Of a DNA stretch of 64,000 nt, positions 30,511-39,780 are shown piece after piece. The notes under the pieces are model-generated. The model searched no databases, was not told where the DNA came from, and saw only the letters and a list, made by a program, of their open reading frames with translations. Origin of the DNA: Oleispira sp. (GTDB lineage: Bacteria; Pseudomonadota; Gammaproteobacteria; Pseudomonadales; Oceanobacteraceae); the NCBI GenBank assembly GCA_016765295.1, contig JAESQF010000096.1, positions 1 through 64,000 of the forward strand, given 5' to 3'. The translations under genes were made by a program, and so were the position numbers. Position 1 is the stretch's first letter, and each line of letters begins with the position of its first letter.

Positions 30511-33081
30511 ATGATGAATAGCAGTTCTCTCTCCAAAGTATTATTCTGGCTCATAGTGTCCATTTTTTCCGGAACTAGTTTGCTAATTTCAGCTGTCTAT
30601 CTGTACTTAACACCACAGCTGCCAAATATACAGTCACTTAAAAACATTGAACTTCAAATCCCCCTCAGAATTTATACTGAGAACGGACAGTTAATTAGCG
30701 AATTTGGCGAACAAAGAAGACGTCCCCTAGAATACAATGAAATCCCAGCACAATTTGTTAATGCTTTAATTGCAGCAGAAGATGACAGTTTTTTCCAGCA
30801 TAACGGCGTAGATATTAAAGGTCTTACTCGCGCAGCGATACAATTAATCAAAACGGGTAAAAAGAAATCTGGTGGTTCTACCATAACCATGCAGGTAGCA
30901 AAAAACTATTATCTATCCAGTGAAAAGACTTTCAGTCGTAAATTCACTGAAATATTATTGGCTTTAAAAATCGAACAAGAGCTATCGAAAGAAGAAATTC
31001 TTGAGCTTTATTTGAACAAAATCTATTTAGGTAAACGCGCGTATGGCATTGAGGCAGCTGCTCATGTTTATTACGGAGTTTCTGTTTCCGAGCTTAAACT
31101 CGCCCAGCTAGCCATGCTTGCAGGCCTACCTCAAGCTCCCTCCGCAGCTAACCCCATAAACAATCCAAAGCGCGCCAAAGATCGTCGGAACTATGTTTTA
31201 GCCCGTATGCACACGTTAGATTTCATTGACCAGCAAGAATTTAATGATGCCGCAAGAGCCCCCATTACTGCACGTTATCATGGTTTAGAGGCAGAAGTAG
31301 ATGCCCCTTATGTTGCCGAAATGGTGCGCCAACAATTATTAGAGCAATACGGTGATGGAATTTACCGTTTAGGCTATCGAGTTTATACAACCCTAGATGG
31401 CAAAGCCCAAAATAAAGCCAATCAAGCACTACAAACCGGACTATTAAAATACAATCGAGACCACGGCTGGCGCCAAGATAAAACTATTGAAATAGTTAAA
31501 CCCGTAAAGTTACAAATTTTTGATAATGAAATCACCTTAACGTGGGAATCCGAACTGGCCGAGGACAAAGATATAGACTGGCCGGCTACTATTAAAAAAT
31601 GGCAGCCTATATTAAATAAAAAAGGATCATACGGCCTCATTCATGCAGCCATTGTGGCTGAAGTTTTTGATAACGGCGCCTTAATAATTAGTGGTCAAAA
31701 AAAGTGGCACTGGCTGCCTTTTGCCGGTATTAAGTGGGCCAAACCCTACATCGATGTCAATCGTATTGGTCGCGAACCTAAAAATGCCCATACTGTTTTG
31801 CAGCAAGGACAAGTTATTTGGTTTAACTATCATGATGAATTTGGAATTCAGCTTGCCCAAATCCCAAAAGTGGAGGGGGCATTAATATCAATAGACCCAC
31901 AACAAGGCAGCATTCGTGCTCTTGTCGGTGGTTTCTCTTATGGCCTCAATAAATATAATCGAGTAACCCAAGCAGACCGCCAGCCCGGCTCTGCCTTTAA
32001 GCCCTTTATTTACAGCGCAGCCCTAGCAAACGGATTCACCCCCGCTAGCATAATCAATGATGCACCCGTAGTATTTAAAGACAAAGGGTTAGAAAATACC
32101 TGGCGCCCCCAAAATCACAATGGTAAGTTTTACGGCCCTACTCGCTTACGCGAAGCTTTATACAAGTCTCAAAATCTCGTTTCTATTCGTATTCTGAAAC
32201 AAGTAGGACCACGCCGAGCTGTTAACTACATCGCTCCTTTTGGTTTCCCGCGCAAAAAACTAAACAAAGACCTCTCTTTGGCCTTAGGCGCATCTGCGGT
32301 AACGCCATTAGAGTTAGCCACCGGCTATACCGTACTGGCTAATGGTGGCTTTAAAATTCAACCACACTTTATACACAGAATAGAGCTTAGGAATGACGAA
32401 GAGCCACTTTTTGTCGCACAACCCGTACTAGCCTGCATAGAGTGCAGCGCTGCAGCAGAACTCAATGATGCGACCACTAGCCATACTGAACCGCTAAACA
32501 TAAGCGATACAGAATTATTAAAGGCTATTGGCTCCACTGACAGCAACGAAAATCCGCAACTAGAGCAAGCTCCCATTCTCGCACCAAGAATAATGGATGA
32601 ACGCACTCATTACATAATGAACAATATGCTGCAAGATGTGATTACACGCGGTACGGGTAAACGAGCTTTAGCATTACAGAGAAGTGACCTAGCAGGAAAA
32701 ACGGGTACCACCAACGACCAAAAAGACGCTTGGTTCTCTGGCTATAACCGTGATTTAGTAACCAGTGTCTGGATCGGCTTCGACCAACCAAAGACCCTAG
32801 GACGCTGGGCTTTTGGTAGTAATACTGCACTCCCAGTCTGGGTTGACTACATGGGGACCATGCTAGCCAACAAAGAACAAAGACCCTTCTCACAACCCGC
32901 AGGTATATTAAGCGTGCGAATTGATCCTGAAACTGGCCTACAGGCTTATCCAGGGCAAAGAGATGCAATTTTCGAACTGTTTAAGCAAGAAGATGTGCCT
33001 GCTGCTGCAGATGTGAATGACAACTCACCAGGCAGCTTTGAAGAGGGCAGCGACGAAGATTCACCAGGGTTACTATTCTAA
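30511..33081 (+). CDS. mrcA: Penicillin-binding protein 1A
   Basis: Bifunctional class A PBP, 856 residues, polymerising and cross-linking peptidoglycan. A TM helix is at about 10-32. The GT51 glycosyltransferase domain has EDDSFFQHNGVD with the catalytic Glu, GGSTITMQVAKNYYL, and the usual LYLNKIYLG. An OB-like insert follows. The transpeptidase domain has the SxxK motif in PGSAFKPF, SQN, and KTGTT. ATG 30511 (or 30514) was chosen because it places the TM helix at the N-terminus; the open frame reaches back to 30400 without conserved sequence. It is divergent from pilM, as in Pseudomonas ponA. Confidence 0.95.
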   Translation: MMNSSSLSKVLFWLIVSIFSGTSLLISAVYLYLTPQLPNIQSLKNIELQIPLRIYTENGQLISEFGEQRRRPLEYNEIPAQFVNALIAAEDDSFFQHNGVDIKGLTRAAIQLIKTGKKKSGGSTITMQVAKNYYLSSEKTFSRKFTEILLALKIEQELSKEEILELYLNKIYLGKRAYGIEAAAHVYYGVSVSELKLAQLAMLAGLPQAPSAANPINNPKRAKDRRNYVLARMHTLDFIDQQEFNDAARAPITARYHGLEAEVDAPYVAEMVRQQLLEQYGDGIYRLGYRVYTTLDGKAQNKANQALQTGLLKYNRDHGWRQDKTIEIVKPVKLQIFDNEITLTWESELAEDKDIDWPATIKKWQPILNKKGSYGLIHAAIVAEVFDNGALIISGQKKWHWLPFAGIKWAKPYIDVNRIGREPKNAHTVLQQGQVIWFNYHDEFGIQLAQIPKVEGALISIDPQQGSIRALVGGFSYGLNKYNRVTQADRQPGSAFKPFIYSAALANGFTPASIINDAPVVFKDKGLENTWRPQNHNGKFYGPTRLREALYKSQNLVSIRILKQVGPRRAVNYIAPFGFPRKKLNKDLSLALGASAVTPLELATGYTVLANGGFKIQPHFIHRIELRNDEEPLFVAQPVLACIECSAAAELNDATTSHTEPLNISDTELLKAIGSTDSNENPQLEQAPILAPRIMDERTHYIMNNMLQDVITRGTGKRALALQRSDLAGKTGTTNDQKDAWFSGYNRDLVTSVWIGFDQPKTLGRWAFGSNTALPVWVDYMGTMLANKEQRPFSQPAGILSVRIDPETGLQAYPGQRDAIFELFKQEDVPAAADVNDNSPGSFEEGSDEDSPGLLF

Positions 33082-33150
33082 CCACACTATTAGCCCCTAG
33101 GGCGAATTACAGGGATGCTAAAACTGCAGCTCATAGCAAATTGCAGACAT

Positions 33151-33178
33151 AAAAAAACCGGCCTAAGCCGGTTTTTTT
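33151..33178. terminator. Bidirectional terminator between mrcA and maeB
   Basis: AAACCGGC-CTAA-GCCGGTTT flanked by runs of seven A and seven T. It serves both converging genes. Confidence 0.92.
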
Positions 33179-33217
33179 ATGTCTATCCAAAACTCACCAA
33201 CGATTAACTCTCTAATA

Positions 33218-34480
33218 TTAGATGTCGTCAACAGAGCTTAATGGGTAGTTAGCTGGGTAAGGCAGTTGAGCAACACCCGTATCAACCGCTGCCTTAGCAA
33301 CTGCTGCTGACACGATACCTAACAGACGAGCATCTGTTGGCTTAGGAATAATGTATTCACGACCTAGCTCTAAAGAAGTCAGTTCGTAGGCATCCAAAAC
33401 GTCCTGTGGAACAGGCTCTTTAGCCAAAGCAGCAATTGCGTAAGCCGCAGCCAACTTCATCTCTTCGTTAATCGCAGTAGCTCGAACGTCTAAAGCACCA
33501 CGGAAGATGAATGGGAAGCCAAGAACATTATTCACCTGGTTAGGATAGTCAGAACGGCCAGTCGACATAATCAAGTCATCACGAACTTCGTGCGCTAACG
33601 CCGGAGCAATTTCTGGATCAGGATTAGAACATGCGAAAACGATTGGGTTTGGCGCCATCTTTTTCAACAATTCAGGAGCCAACAAATTAGGACCCGATAG
33701 ACCTAGGAAGATATCAACACCTTCCATTGCATCAGCCAAAGTACGCTTATCAGTTTCAACAGCGAACATGGCTTTATACTGGTTAAGATCGTCACGACCA
33801 GAGTGAATCACACCTTTACGGTCACACATGAAGATGTTCTGAGGATTCATACCGGCAAGAATCAATAACTTAGAGCAAGATATTGCAGCAGCGCCGGCAC
33901 CTAATACCGCCATGGTAGCTTCTTCGATTTTCTTGCCTTGAATTTCAAGAGCGTTAATCATGCCCGCTACGGTTACGATAGCAGTACCGTGCTGGTCGTC
34001 GTGAAAAACAGGGATGCTGCACTGTTCGATAAGAACACGTTCGATTTCAAAACACTCAGGTGCTTTGATATCTTCTAGGTTAATACCACCAAAGGTATTA
34101 GCAATGCGACGCACAGTATCGATGAAAGCTTGTGGGCTTTCAGATTCAACTTCGATATCGATAGAATCAACACCGGCAAAACGTTTGAATAATAGTGATT
34201 TACCTTCCATCACTGGCTTAGAAGCCAATGGGCCAAGATTACCAAGACCTAAAATTGCAGTACCGTCAGTAATAACAGCCACTAGGTTACCCTTAGCCGT
34301 ATAGCGGTATGCATCTTCTGGGTTAGCAGCGATGGCTTTAACCGGCTCAGCAACACCTGGGCTGTAGGCTAGGGCTAGATCGCGAGCTGTTTCAGCAGGT
34401 GTCGTCAGCTCAACGCTGATTTTGCCTGGCTTTGGAAACTCATGATAATCGAGGGCAGCTTGCTTCATATCTTCAGACAT
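33218..34480 (-). CDS. maeB: Malic enzyme (short MaeB type)
   Basis: Decarboxylates malate to pyruvate with NAD(P); 420 residues. This covers the malic and NAD-binding domains only and lacks the C-terminal phosphotransacetylase-like domain of E. coli MaeB. Motifs: LAYSPGVAEPVKAI with the catalytic Tyr region, VITDGTAILGLGNLGP, KAPECFEIER, PVFHDDQHGTAIV with the metal-binding Asp, and VLGAGAAAISCSKLL for the dinucleotide. Cofactor preference cannot be fixed by eye. A gene of this type also follows ponA in Pseudomonas. Confidence 0.93.
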   Translation of the reverse strand: MSEDMKQAALDYHEFPKPGKISVELTTPAETARDLALAYSPGVAEPVKAIAANPEDAYRYTAKGNLVAVITDGTAILGLGNLGPLASKPVMEGKSLLFKRFAGVDSIDIEVESESPQAFIDTVRRIANTFGGINLEDIKAPECFEIERVLIEQCSIPVFHDDQHGTAIVTVAGMINALEIQGKKIEEATMAVLGAGAAAISCSKLLILAGMNPQNIFMCDRKGVIHSGRDDLNQYKAMFAVETDKRTLADAMEGVDIFLGLSGPNLLAPELLKKMAPNPIVFACSNPDPEIAPALAHEVRDDLIMSTGRSDYPNQVNNVLGFPFIFRGALDVRATAINEEMKLAAAYAIAALAKEPVPQDVLDAYELTSLELGREYIIPKPTDARLLGIVSAAVAKAAVDTGVAQLPYPANYPLSSVDDI

Positions 34481-34525
34481 TTTGCTCTTCCAATTGCGTA
34501 ATAATTAGGTGGAGAGAATAGCGTA

Positions 34526-34545
34526 AGCCAAACCCAAATTTGGCT
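34526..34545. repeat. Inverted repeat upstream of maeB
   Basis: AGCCAAA-CCCAAA-TTTGGCT, 46 bases before the maeB start. No T-run follows on either strand, so it may be a protein-binding site or a hairpin in the maeB leader. Confidence 0.35.
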
Positions 34546-34653
34546 CACATAAAAAGTAGGACATTAAATACCAAAATTTAGCCGAAAAATCCAGCAAAGC
34601 AGACAAATTCAGCGAAAATTGAGTGGTTTTTTGATGTTAGCCCACTTCAATCC

Positions 34654-36063
34654 CTAAACCGGAAAAATTGGCTCTAGGTGCTTATTAATAAAGCGACGAT
34701 TTGGATCCAAGCGCTGACGCAATTTTTTGAACGCTTGCCATTGAGGATAAAGCGCCGCAAATTCTGGCTCAGTTTTAGTATGCAGCTTCCCCCAATGAGG
34801 ACGGCCTTGGTAGCGATCAAAAATAGCTTCCATTTCAGCGAAATAAGGCATGTAGGGTTTATCATGAAAGTTATGCACAGAAATCGCAGCACCCGCGCGC
34901 TGATAAAACTGGCTCAACCAAATATCATCTTCACCCACGTAACGAAATTCAATGGGGAAAATGACATCGATATTTTTTTCTTTGATGGTATTGAGCACTT
35001 CGCGAAAACAGGCCAAGCCATCTGCCGCTGGCACCGTATACTCCATCTCGTTAAAACGCAGATCTCGCACGTTACCAAATATTTTATTCCACGGGCCATA
35101 GCGCTCCTCTACCCCCACCGTACGCGGTGCAATGCTCATTACCGCACCACGCAAAAAGGGCAAGGTATCAATCACGTCGGCCAAAGTTCGAAAAGTCTCA
35201 TAGGCATCACCACTAACAGCTTTCCCCTGCATGGCATCAGATTCTTGTTTTGTTACCTCATCAAACTCAATCAGTAATATATGATTAGCATGAGGCAAGC
35301 CATACGCTTCAAAGTGGCTCTTCGCTAAACGCAGCTCCTCCATCTTGGCAAAGGCCTCATCGATAGGCAGCATCTCAGAGCGTTCTTTTAAATAATAGGC
35401 ATCACGCATCTGCATAGTGATATCAGTAATAATACCTAAAGAGCCAATATTGCAACGCGCGGCATCAAAAATATCCTTATTCTCAAGCGCACTGCAATTA
35501 TAGGTTTCACCATTAGCGGCTACCAAAGTGAGGCCGGTAACATAACTGGAGAGTGAACCGAATTTTTGTCCAGTGCCATGAGTCGACGTCGCAATAGCCC
35601 CCGCCAGCGCTTGGGTATTAATATCAGGCATATTAATCATACCCAATTGGTTTTCCCAAAGATCATCCCCTAGCGCCGCTAAACGAGTTCCGGCACCAAT
35701 AGTGACCTCTTTCGTTGCTTGGTTGATATGACTTATACCGCGGAAGCGCGCCATCGATAACAAGGTTTCATCAGTAGGCACTAAGGAACTGAAGCTATGA
35801 CCTGCACCCACAGCTCGTATCTTACCCTCGGTTTCTTGCAGCAGCTTAACTAGGCCTTCTATATTACGAGGGCGAGCACGCTCAGCAGGATAACTCACCT
35901 GATTACCCGACCAGTTAGACCATGGCAAAACCCCGTCAATCGATAGCGGACTAGATACTGTTTCTGGAACCTTACTACAACCTGCCACTGTACTAGTAAC
36001 CAAGCTGGCCCCAGCAACTTTCAAGGCATGGCGACGACTGAGTTTAAAATCGTTAATCTTCAT
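34654..36063 (-). CDS. Tat-exported FAD-linked lactone oxidase/dehydrogenase (ALO/GULO family)
   Basis: A 469-residue VAO-type flavoprotein. The N-terminus SRRHALKVAGASLV is a twin-arginine signal and is followed by a lipobox-like TVAGC, so it should be a periplasmic lipoprotein exported folded with FAD. The FAD-binding domain has RAVGAGHSFSSLVPT, whose His is the usual covalent flavin site in this family, and ALAGAIATSTHGTGQ. The C-terminal ALO domain ends HWGKLHTKTEPEF ... LDPNRRFINKHLEPIF, like L-gulono-/D-arabinono-1,4-lactone oxidases. The substrate is unknown. It is 2 bases downstream of a cytochrome c gene, the likely electron acceptor. Confidence 0.85.
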   Translation of the reverse strand: MKINDFKLSRRHALKVAGASLVTSTVAGCSKVPETVSSPLSIDGVLPWSNWSGNQVSYPAERARPRNIEGLVKLLQETEGKIRAVGAGHSFSSLVPTDETLLSMARFRGISHINQATKEVTIGAGTRLAALGDDLWENQLGMINMPDINTQALAGAIATSTHGTGQKFGSLSSYVTGLTLVAANGETYNCSALENKDIFDAARCNIGSLGIITDITMQMRDAYYLKERSEMLPIDEAFAKMEELRLAKSHFEAYGLPHANHILLIEFDEVTKQESDAMQGKAVSGDAYETFRTLADVIDTLPFLRGAVMSIAPRTVGVEERYGPWNKIFGNVRDLRFNEMEYTVPAADGLACFREVLNTIKEKNIDVIFPIEFRYVGEDDIWLSQFYQRAGAAISVHNFHDKPYMPYFAEMEAIFDRYQGRPHWGKLHTKTEPEFAALYPQWQAFKKLRQRLDPNRRFINKHLEPIFPV

Positions 36064-36065
36064 AG

Positions 36066-36371
36066 TTAAGGCTTCTCCGTAGACATATAATCAATCAAGT
36101 CGACGAAATCTTGCTTTGTGCAATCGCTGCACATACCTAAAGGCGGCATACCATTAATACCACGCACTATATTGGCTAACAGCACATCATTGCCCTTAGC
36201 TAAGCGTTCAGACCAAACTGACACATCAAATGACTTTGGTGCATCGCCTATACCGCTACCATGACAAATCGTGCAACTGCTTTCATACAATTCAACCGTA
36301 AACGGATCGACTGCCCAGCTAGTGTAGGAACTGCATAGCAAAAGAGCTGAGCATAGAAATTTGGAGGGCAT
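36066..36371 (-). CDS. Small periplasmic class I cytochrome c
   Basis: A 101-residue protein. A signal peptide ends near SWA. The haem-binding motif is CTICH, and the probable axial Met lies in GMPPLGM. A second cysteine pair (MCSDC) like that of the cytochrome c5 group follows the Met. It is the first gene of a two-gene operon with the Tat-exported FAD oxidase, so it probably takes electrons from that enzyme and passes them to the respiratory chain. Confidence 0.87.
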   Translation of the reverse strand: MPSKFLCSALLLCSSYTSWAVDPFTVELYESSCTICHGSGIGDAPKSFDVSVWSERLAKGNDVLLANIVRGINGMPPLGMCSDCTKQDFVDLIDYMSTEKP

Positions 36372-36414
36372 TGGGAACTCACAAGAATGTAATTTTTATT
36401 ATTGTACGAATGTA

Positions 36415-36460
36415 CCAAAAAAGTAGAAGAAATCAAGTTATCACGTAATTTCTTCTACTT
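36415..36460 (-). terminator. Terminator after the Cpx-like operon
   Basis: A perfect 13-bp stem AAGTAGAAGAAAT / ATTTCTTCTACTT with a 14-nt loop and a T-run on the minus strand, just past the sensor kinase stop. Confidence 0.85.
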
Positions 36461-36494
36461 ATCAAACTGCAGAGTTAAAGATTTATACTAATTA

Positions 36495-37823
36495 TTAATG
36501 CCGAGCATGCTCCGGCCAAGTCCACTGAACAGAAAGGCCAGCGTCCTCGATATTGCTTGCTTTGACCTCACCATGATGCATATTAAGAATACGTTTCACC
36601 ATCGCTAAGCCAATACCATAACCACCAGAACCATGGCTTCGAGAGTGATCTGCTTGAGTAAAAGGTGCAAATATTTCTTCTAACTGCTCCTCTGCTACCC
36701 CCGGCCCCTGATCTGCAATGGCGAACGTTAGTTCACCCGCAGTATTCTCTAAGGTAATCGTTAAAATACCTCCCTCTGGGCTAAAGCGAATAGCATTGCG
36801 TAACACATTATCGAAAGCGCGCTGCATTAACACAGCATCAATATTACAAAAAATTTCTTCTTCTTTTAATTGCCAAGCCACTGAAATCTGCTTATGAGCT
36901 AATTCTAACTCTGCATCCTGCAGCCAAATTTTAAACAACTTCACCAAATCAAGCTTCTGGGTTGTTAGCTCCCCTTCCTGCTGTAGTTTAGCCAGATCAA
37001 GAATTTGAGTAATCAGATCTGCTACCTGATTGGCTGCGCGCTCAATGCGATCATGCTCTGCTTGCAGCGTATTTTCGCTGTCCTTTTTACGCGCAATACC
37101 TAAAGCGATTTGCAGACGGGTAAGCGGAGAGCGCAATTCATGAGAAACATCGCGTAATAATTGTCGATGGCTCTGCAATAATCGCTGTAGTGAATCGGCC
37201 ATATCAATAAATCCAACCGAAAGATCCCCTAGCTCATCACGTCGATTAAGGTTTGAACGTAATTCGGGTAAATCAAACTCACCTTCGCTTAATTGCTTAG
37301 TCGCCTGCTGCAAACGACGAATAGGATTGGTCAAATGCCACGCTAAAATAGCGCATAAAAATGACACCATTAATACTACGAGAAATGGAATCAGCCAGCG
37401 CTCCCCGTTATCAATTGAATGGCGCCAATGAAAACGAGTCACCGCGATATAAACTAGATCCCCATGCATGAGAGGGCCCATCATTATGTAGCCATCTTCC
37501 TGCCCCCATAACGATTGCTTTTCTGCAATCGCATGTTCATAGAACTCAGCGATGTCGTGGGGCACATCATTTAACTCAGCCACTTTAAACACAACGCTAT
37601 TCCAGCCAGGCTTCAACTTGCGCCACAGATTGCGCTTTTTAACTTTTAGTGGCGGCATATTTTTTGCGATCCGCTGCAACAAATGCTGTTCACGCATCTG
37701 CAAAGGGCGATGATAATCATCCTGCAGCCACTGAAAAGAAAGCGTGGCAACAGTCATGCAGAGGACAACAACAATCCAAAACCACAAGAAAATTTTAATG
37801 AATAATGAATTATGCCAGCGCAT
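36495..37823 (-). CDS. cpxA: CpxA-like sensor histidine kinase
   Basis: A 442-residue inner-membrane kinase: TM1 at about 8-28, a periplasmic domain to about 140, TM2 at about 143-163, HAMP (LTNPIRRLQQATKQL), HisKA with DVSHELRSPLTRLQ (phospho-His), and HATPase_c with N box NVLRNAIRFSP, DQGPGVAEE and GGYGIGLAMVKRI. The H-box and architecture are those of CpxA/RstB-type envelope stress sensors. The periplasmic domain is not typical enough to prove the Cpx signal. It follows the regulator gene by 14 bases. Confidence 0.8.
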   Translation of the reverse strand: MRWHNSLFIKIFLWFWIVVVLCMTVATLSFQWLQDDYHRPLQMREQHLLQRIAKNMPPLKVKKRNLWRKLKPGWNSVVFKVAELNDVPHDIAEFYEHAIAEKQSLWGQEDGYIMMGPLMHGDLVYIAVTRFHWRHSIDNGERWLIPFLVVLMVSFLCAILAWHLTNPIRRLQQATKQLSEGEFDLPELRSNLNRRDELGDLSVGFIDMADSLQRLLQSHRQLLRDVSHELRSPLTRLQIALGIARKKDSENTLQAEHDRIERAANQVADLITQILDLAKLQQEGELTTQKLDLVKLFKIWLQDAELELAHKQISVAWQLKEEEIFCNIDAVLMQRAFDNVLRNAIRFSPEGGILTITLENTAGELTFAIADQGPGVAEEQLEEIFAPFTQADHSRSHGSGGYGIGLAMVKRILNMHHGEVKASNIEDAGLSVQWTWPEHARH

Positions 37824-37837
37824 TTTTTAAACCTAAA

Positions 37838-38524
37838 TCAGTCTTGAACGAGAATATAACCTTGGCCACGTACAGTTTTTATATACGCCTTGCCATCCTG
37901 TCTTTCACCCAGTTTCTTACGCAAGTTGCTCACGTGCATATCAATACTGCGATCAAAAGCACTTAAGCGACGACCTAAAGCACTTTGCGACAGCACTTCT
38001 TTATCCACTATTTCACCAGCACTTTCTAATAAAGTTAAAAGAACGCCAAACTCTGCCCCTGTTAGCTCAACTTCTTCATCATTGAGTTTCACCGAGCGCG
38101 TTGCTTTATGCAGTTTCAAACCATCAACCTGCAACCAAGTATTAGCAACTTTAGGTTGCCCAGCTTCAATACGGCGAAACAGCGCCTTAATACGAGCCAC
38201 CAGCTCATGATGATGATAAGGCTTAGGGATATAATCATCCGCCCCGTGCTCCAAACCTAAAACACGATCAACACTCTCACCACGAGCCGTTAACATAATG
38301 ACTGGCAACATAGATTCTTTGCGCAAAGACTTCAAAACATCAAAGCCATTCATTTTTGGCAACATAACATCTAACAATACAAGATCATACTGACCCGTAA
38401 GCGCCGCCGCTAAACCCGACTCACCATCATGACACACACTTAAGTTATAGCCTTCCATTGCAAGGTATTCTTGCAATAATTCACCTAGTTCAAAGTCATC
38501 ATCAATTAATAATATTTGATACAT
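37838..38524 (-). CDS. cpxR: CpxR-like OmpR-family response regulator
   Basis: A 228-residue regulator. The receiver domain has the acidic pair in LLIDDDFELG, phospho-acceptor Asp in DLVLLDVMLP, Thr in VIMLTARGE and Lys in IPKPYHH. The C-terminal winged helix (VELTGAEFGVLLTLLES ... DRSIDMHVSNLRKKLG ... IKTVRGQGYIL) binds DNA. Linkage to and phosphorylation by the adjacent kinase is expected. The CpxR name rests on overall resemblance and the partner kinase, not on an observed operator. Confidence 0.82.
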   Translation of the reverse strand: MYQILLIDDDFELGELLQEYLAMEGYNLSVCHDGESGLAAALTGQYDLVLLDVMLPKMNGFDVLKSLRKESMLPVIMLTARGESVDRVLGLEHGADDYIPKPYHHHELVARIKALFRRIEAGQPKVANTWLQVDGLKLHKATRSVKLNDEEVELTGAEFGVLLTLLESAGEIVDKEVLSQSALGRRLSAFDRSIDMHVSNLRKKLGERQDGKAYIKTVRGQGYILVQD

Positions 38525-38619
38525 TTTATTTTCCTTTCACTGCAGCATCTACCTGCAAGAATACAAAGATAAGGTTTCTACTCTTCCCTATCTGATAAAT
38601 TTCATTTACTGCTAAGATA

Positions 38620-39645
38620 TTAATGCCCTAACAGTACCGCCAACCAACGATTGTTCTGGCTACTTTCTAAACCGATTTTCACCATCATGGTCAATGGTAT
38701 CGATAACAACATGCCAACAGGGCCAAAAACCCAACCCCAAAAAACCAATGAAACAAAAACCACGAAAGTGGATAAGTCTAATGATCGACCTAAATACCTC
38801 GGCTCTATTATGCTGCCAAAAATTGTATTAATGATCAGATAGATAAAAGCGATGACTAAAGATGTCATCGGCCCTAATTGAATCATAGCAATCAACATAG
38901 GCGGAACCGCTGCAATAATAGAGCCTATATTAGGAATATAATTCAACATAAAGGCGATTAAGGCCCATAAGATAGCATAATCAACCCCTAACAGAGTTAG
39001 CGCGATACCCGCACACACGCCCGTGCCAATACTGACCAAGGTTTTAATTAGCAGGTAGCGCTGCACTGAATCGCTGAAATTTTGAAAATGATCCAGTGCC
39101 AACGTTTGCTTACCTAAAGCACGTCTTACTTTATCAGGCAGCCCAGATGCTTCTAACAAGATAAAAATAACTGAAAACATAATAAGAAAGGTATTGGTTA
39201 ATACGCCACCCAAACCGCTGAATACCGAAGCGACCATCTTCATTGCCGCACCAGGATCTATATAATCAGTTAATAAAGTATTATCAACCTCTAACCCCAT
39301 ACCCTGTAGCCATACAACGGCAGCTTGCACCTGTTGTTGCAATTTTTGCTCATAAGAGGGTAAGTCTTGATAAAATGCAGATAGACTACTGCCGATAACC
39401 GTACTAAAAGTTGCCACTAGCAGCGTCAGCATGGTCACGACTAATAAAACAGACAGTGTAGAGGGTACTTTTTTAGTCCTTAGCCAAACCATTAAGGGGG
39501 TGCATAAAACGGCGATAAATATAGCTAAAAGAAAAGGTACTATCAATTGAGTAGAGGCCTTCATGCCTGCCACGATTATGACAAATGCGGCCCCCGAAAC
39601 CAAAACGCTGTTTGCCGCTAACGGCTTATTAAGATCCACATCCAT
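38620..39645 (-). CDS. AI-2E family transporter (PerM/TqsA-like)
   Basis: A 341-residue polytopic membrane protein with about seven or eight hydrophobic segments and the family pattern of paired N-terminal helices, a soluble amphipathic region (residues ~90-150) and the C-terminal signature ILWALIAFMLNYIPNIGSIIAAVPP. Members export diverse small molecules or act in Na+/H+ exchange; AI-2 transport has been shown only for TqsA-like members. AAGGGA precedes the ATG. Single gene, no operon partner. Confidence 0.85.
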   Translation of the reverse strand: MDVDLNKPLAANSVLVSGAAFVIIVAGMKASTQLIVPFLLAIFIAVLCTPLMVWLRTKKVPSTLSVLLVVTMLTLLVATFSTVIGSSLSAFYQDLPSYEQKLQQQVQAAVVWLQGMGLEVDNTLLTDYIDPGAAMKMVASVFSGLGGVLTNTFLIMFSVIFILLEASGLPDKVRRALGKQTLALDHFQNFSDSVQRYLLIKTLVSIGTGVCAGIALTLLGVDYAILWALIAFMLNYIPNIGSIIAAVPPMLIAMIQLGPMTSLVIAFIYLIINTIFGSIIEPRYLGRSLDLSTFVVFVSLVFWGWVFGPVGMLLSIPLTMMVKIGLESSQNNRWLAVLLGH

Positions 39646-39780
39646 TCCCTTTTCATTATTCTAGTAATTATTAAAACCACGACTTTAGTATTATTTACTA
39701 ACTTATCACTAGAGCCCTGCTCGCTAACCAATCAATAACTTCTAATCTTTTACAAGCCTGACTATTAAGAAGCATAATCC

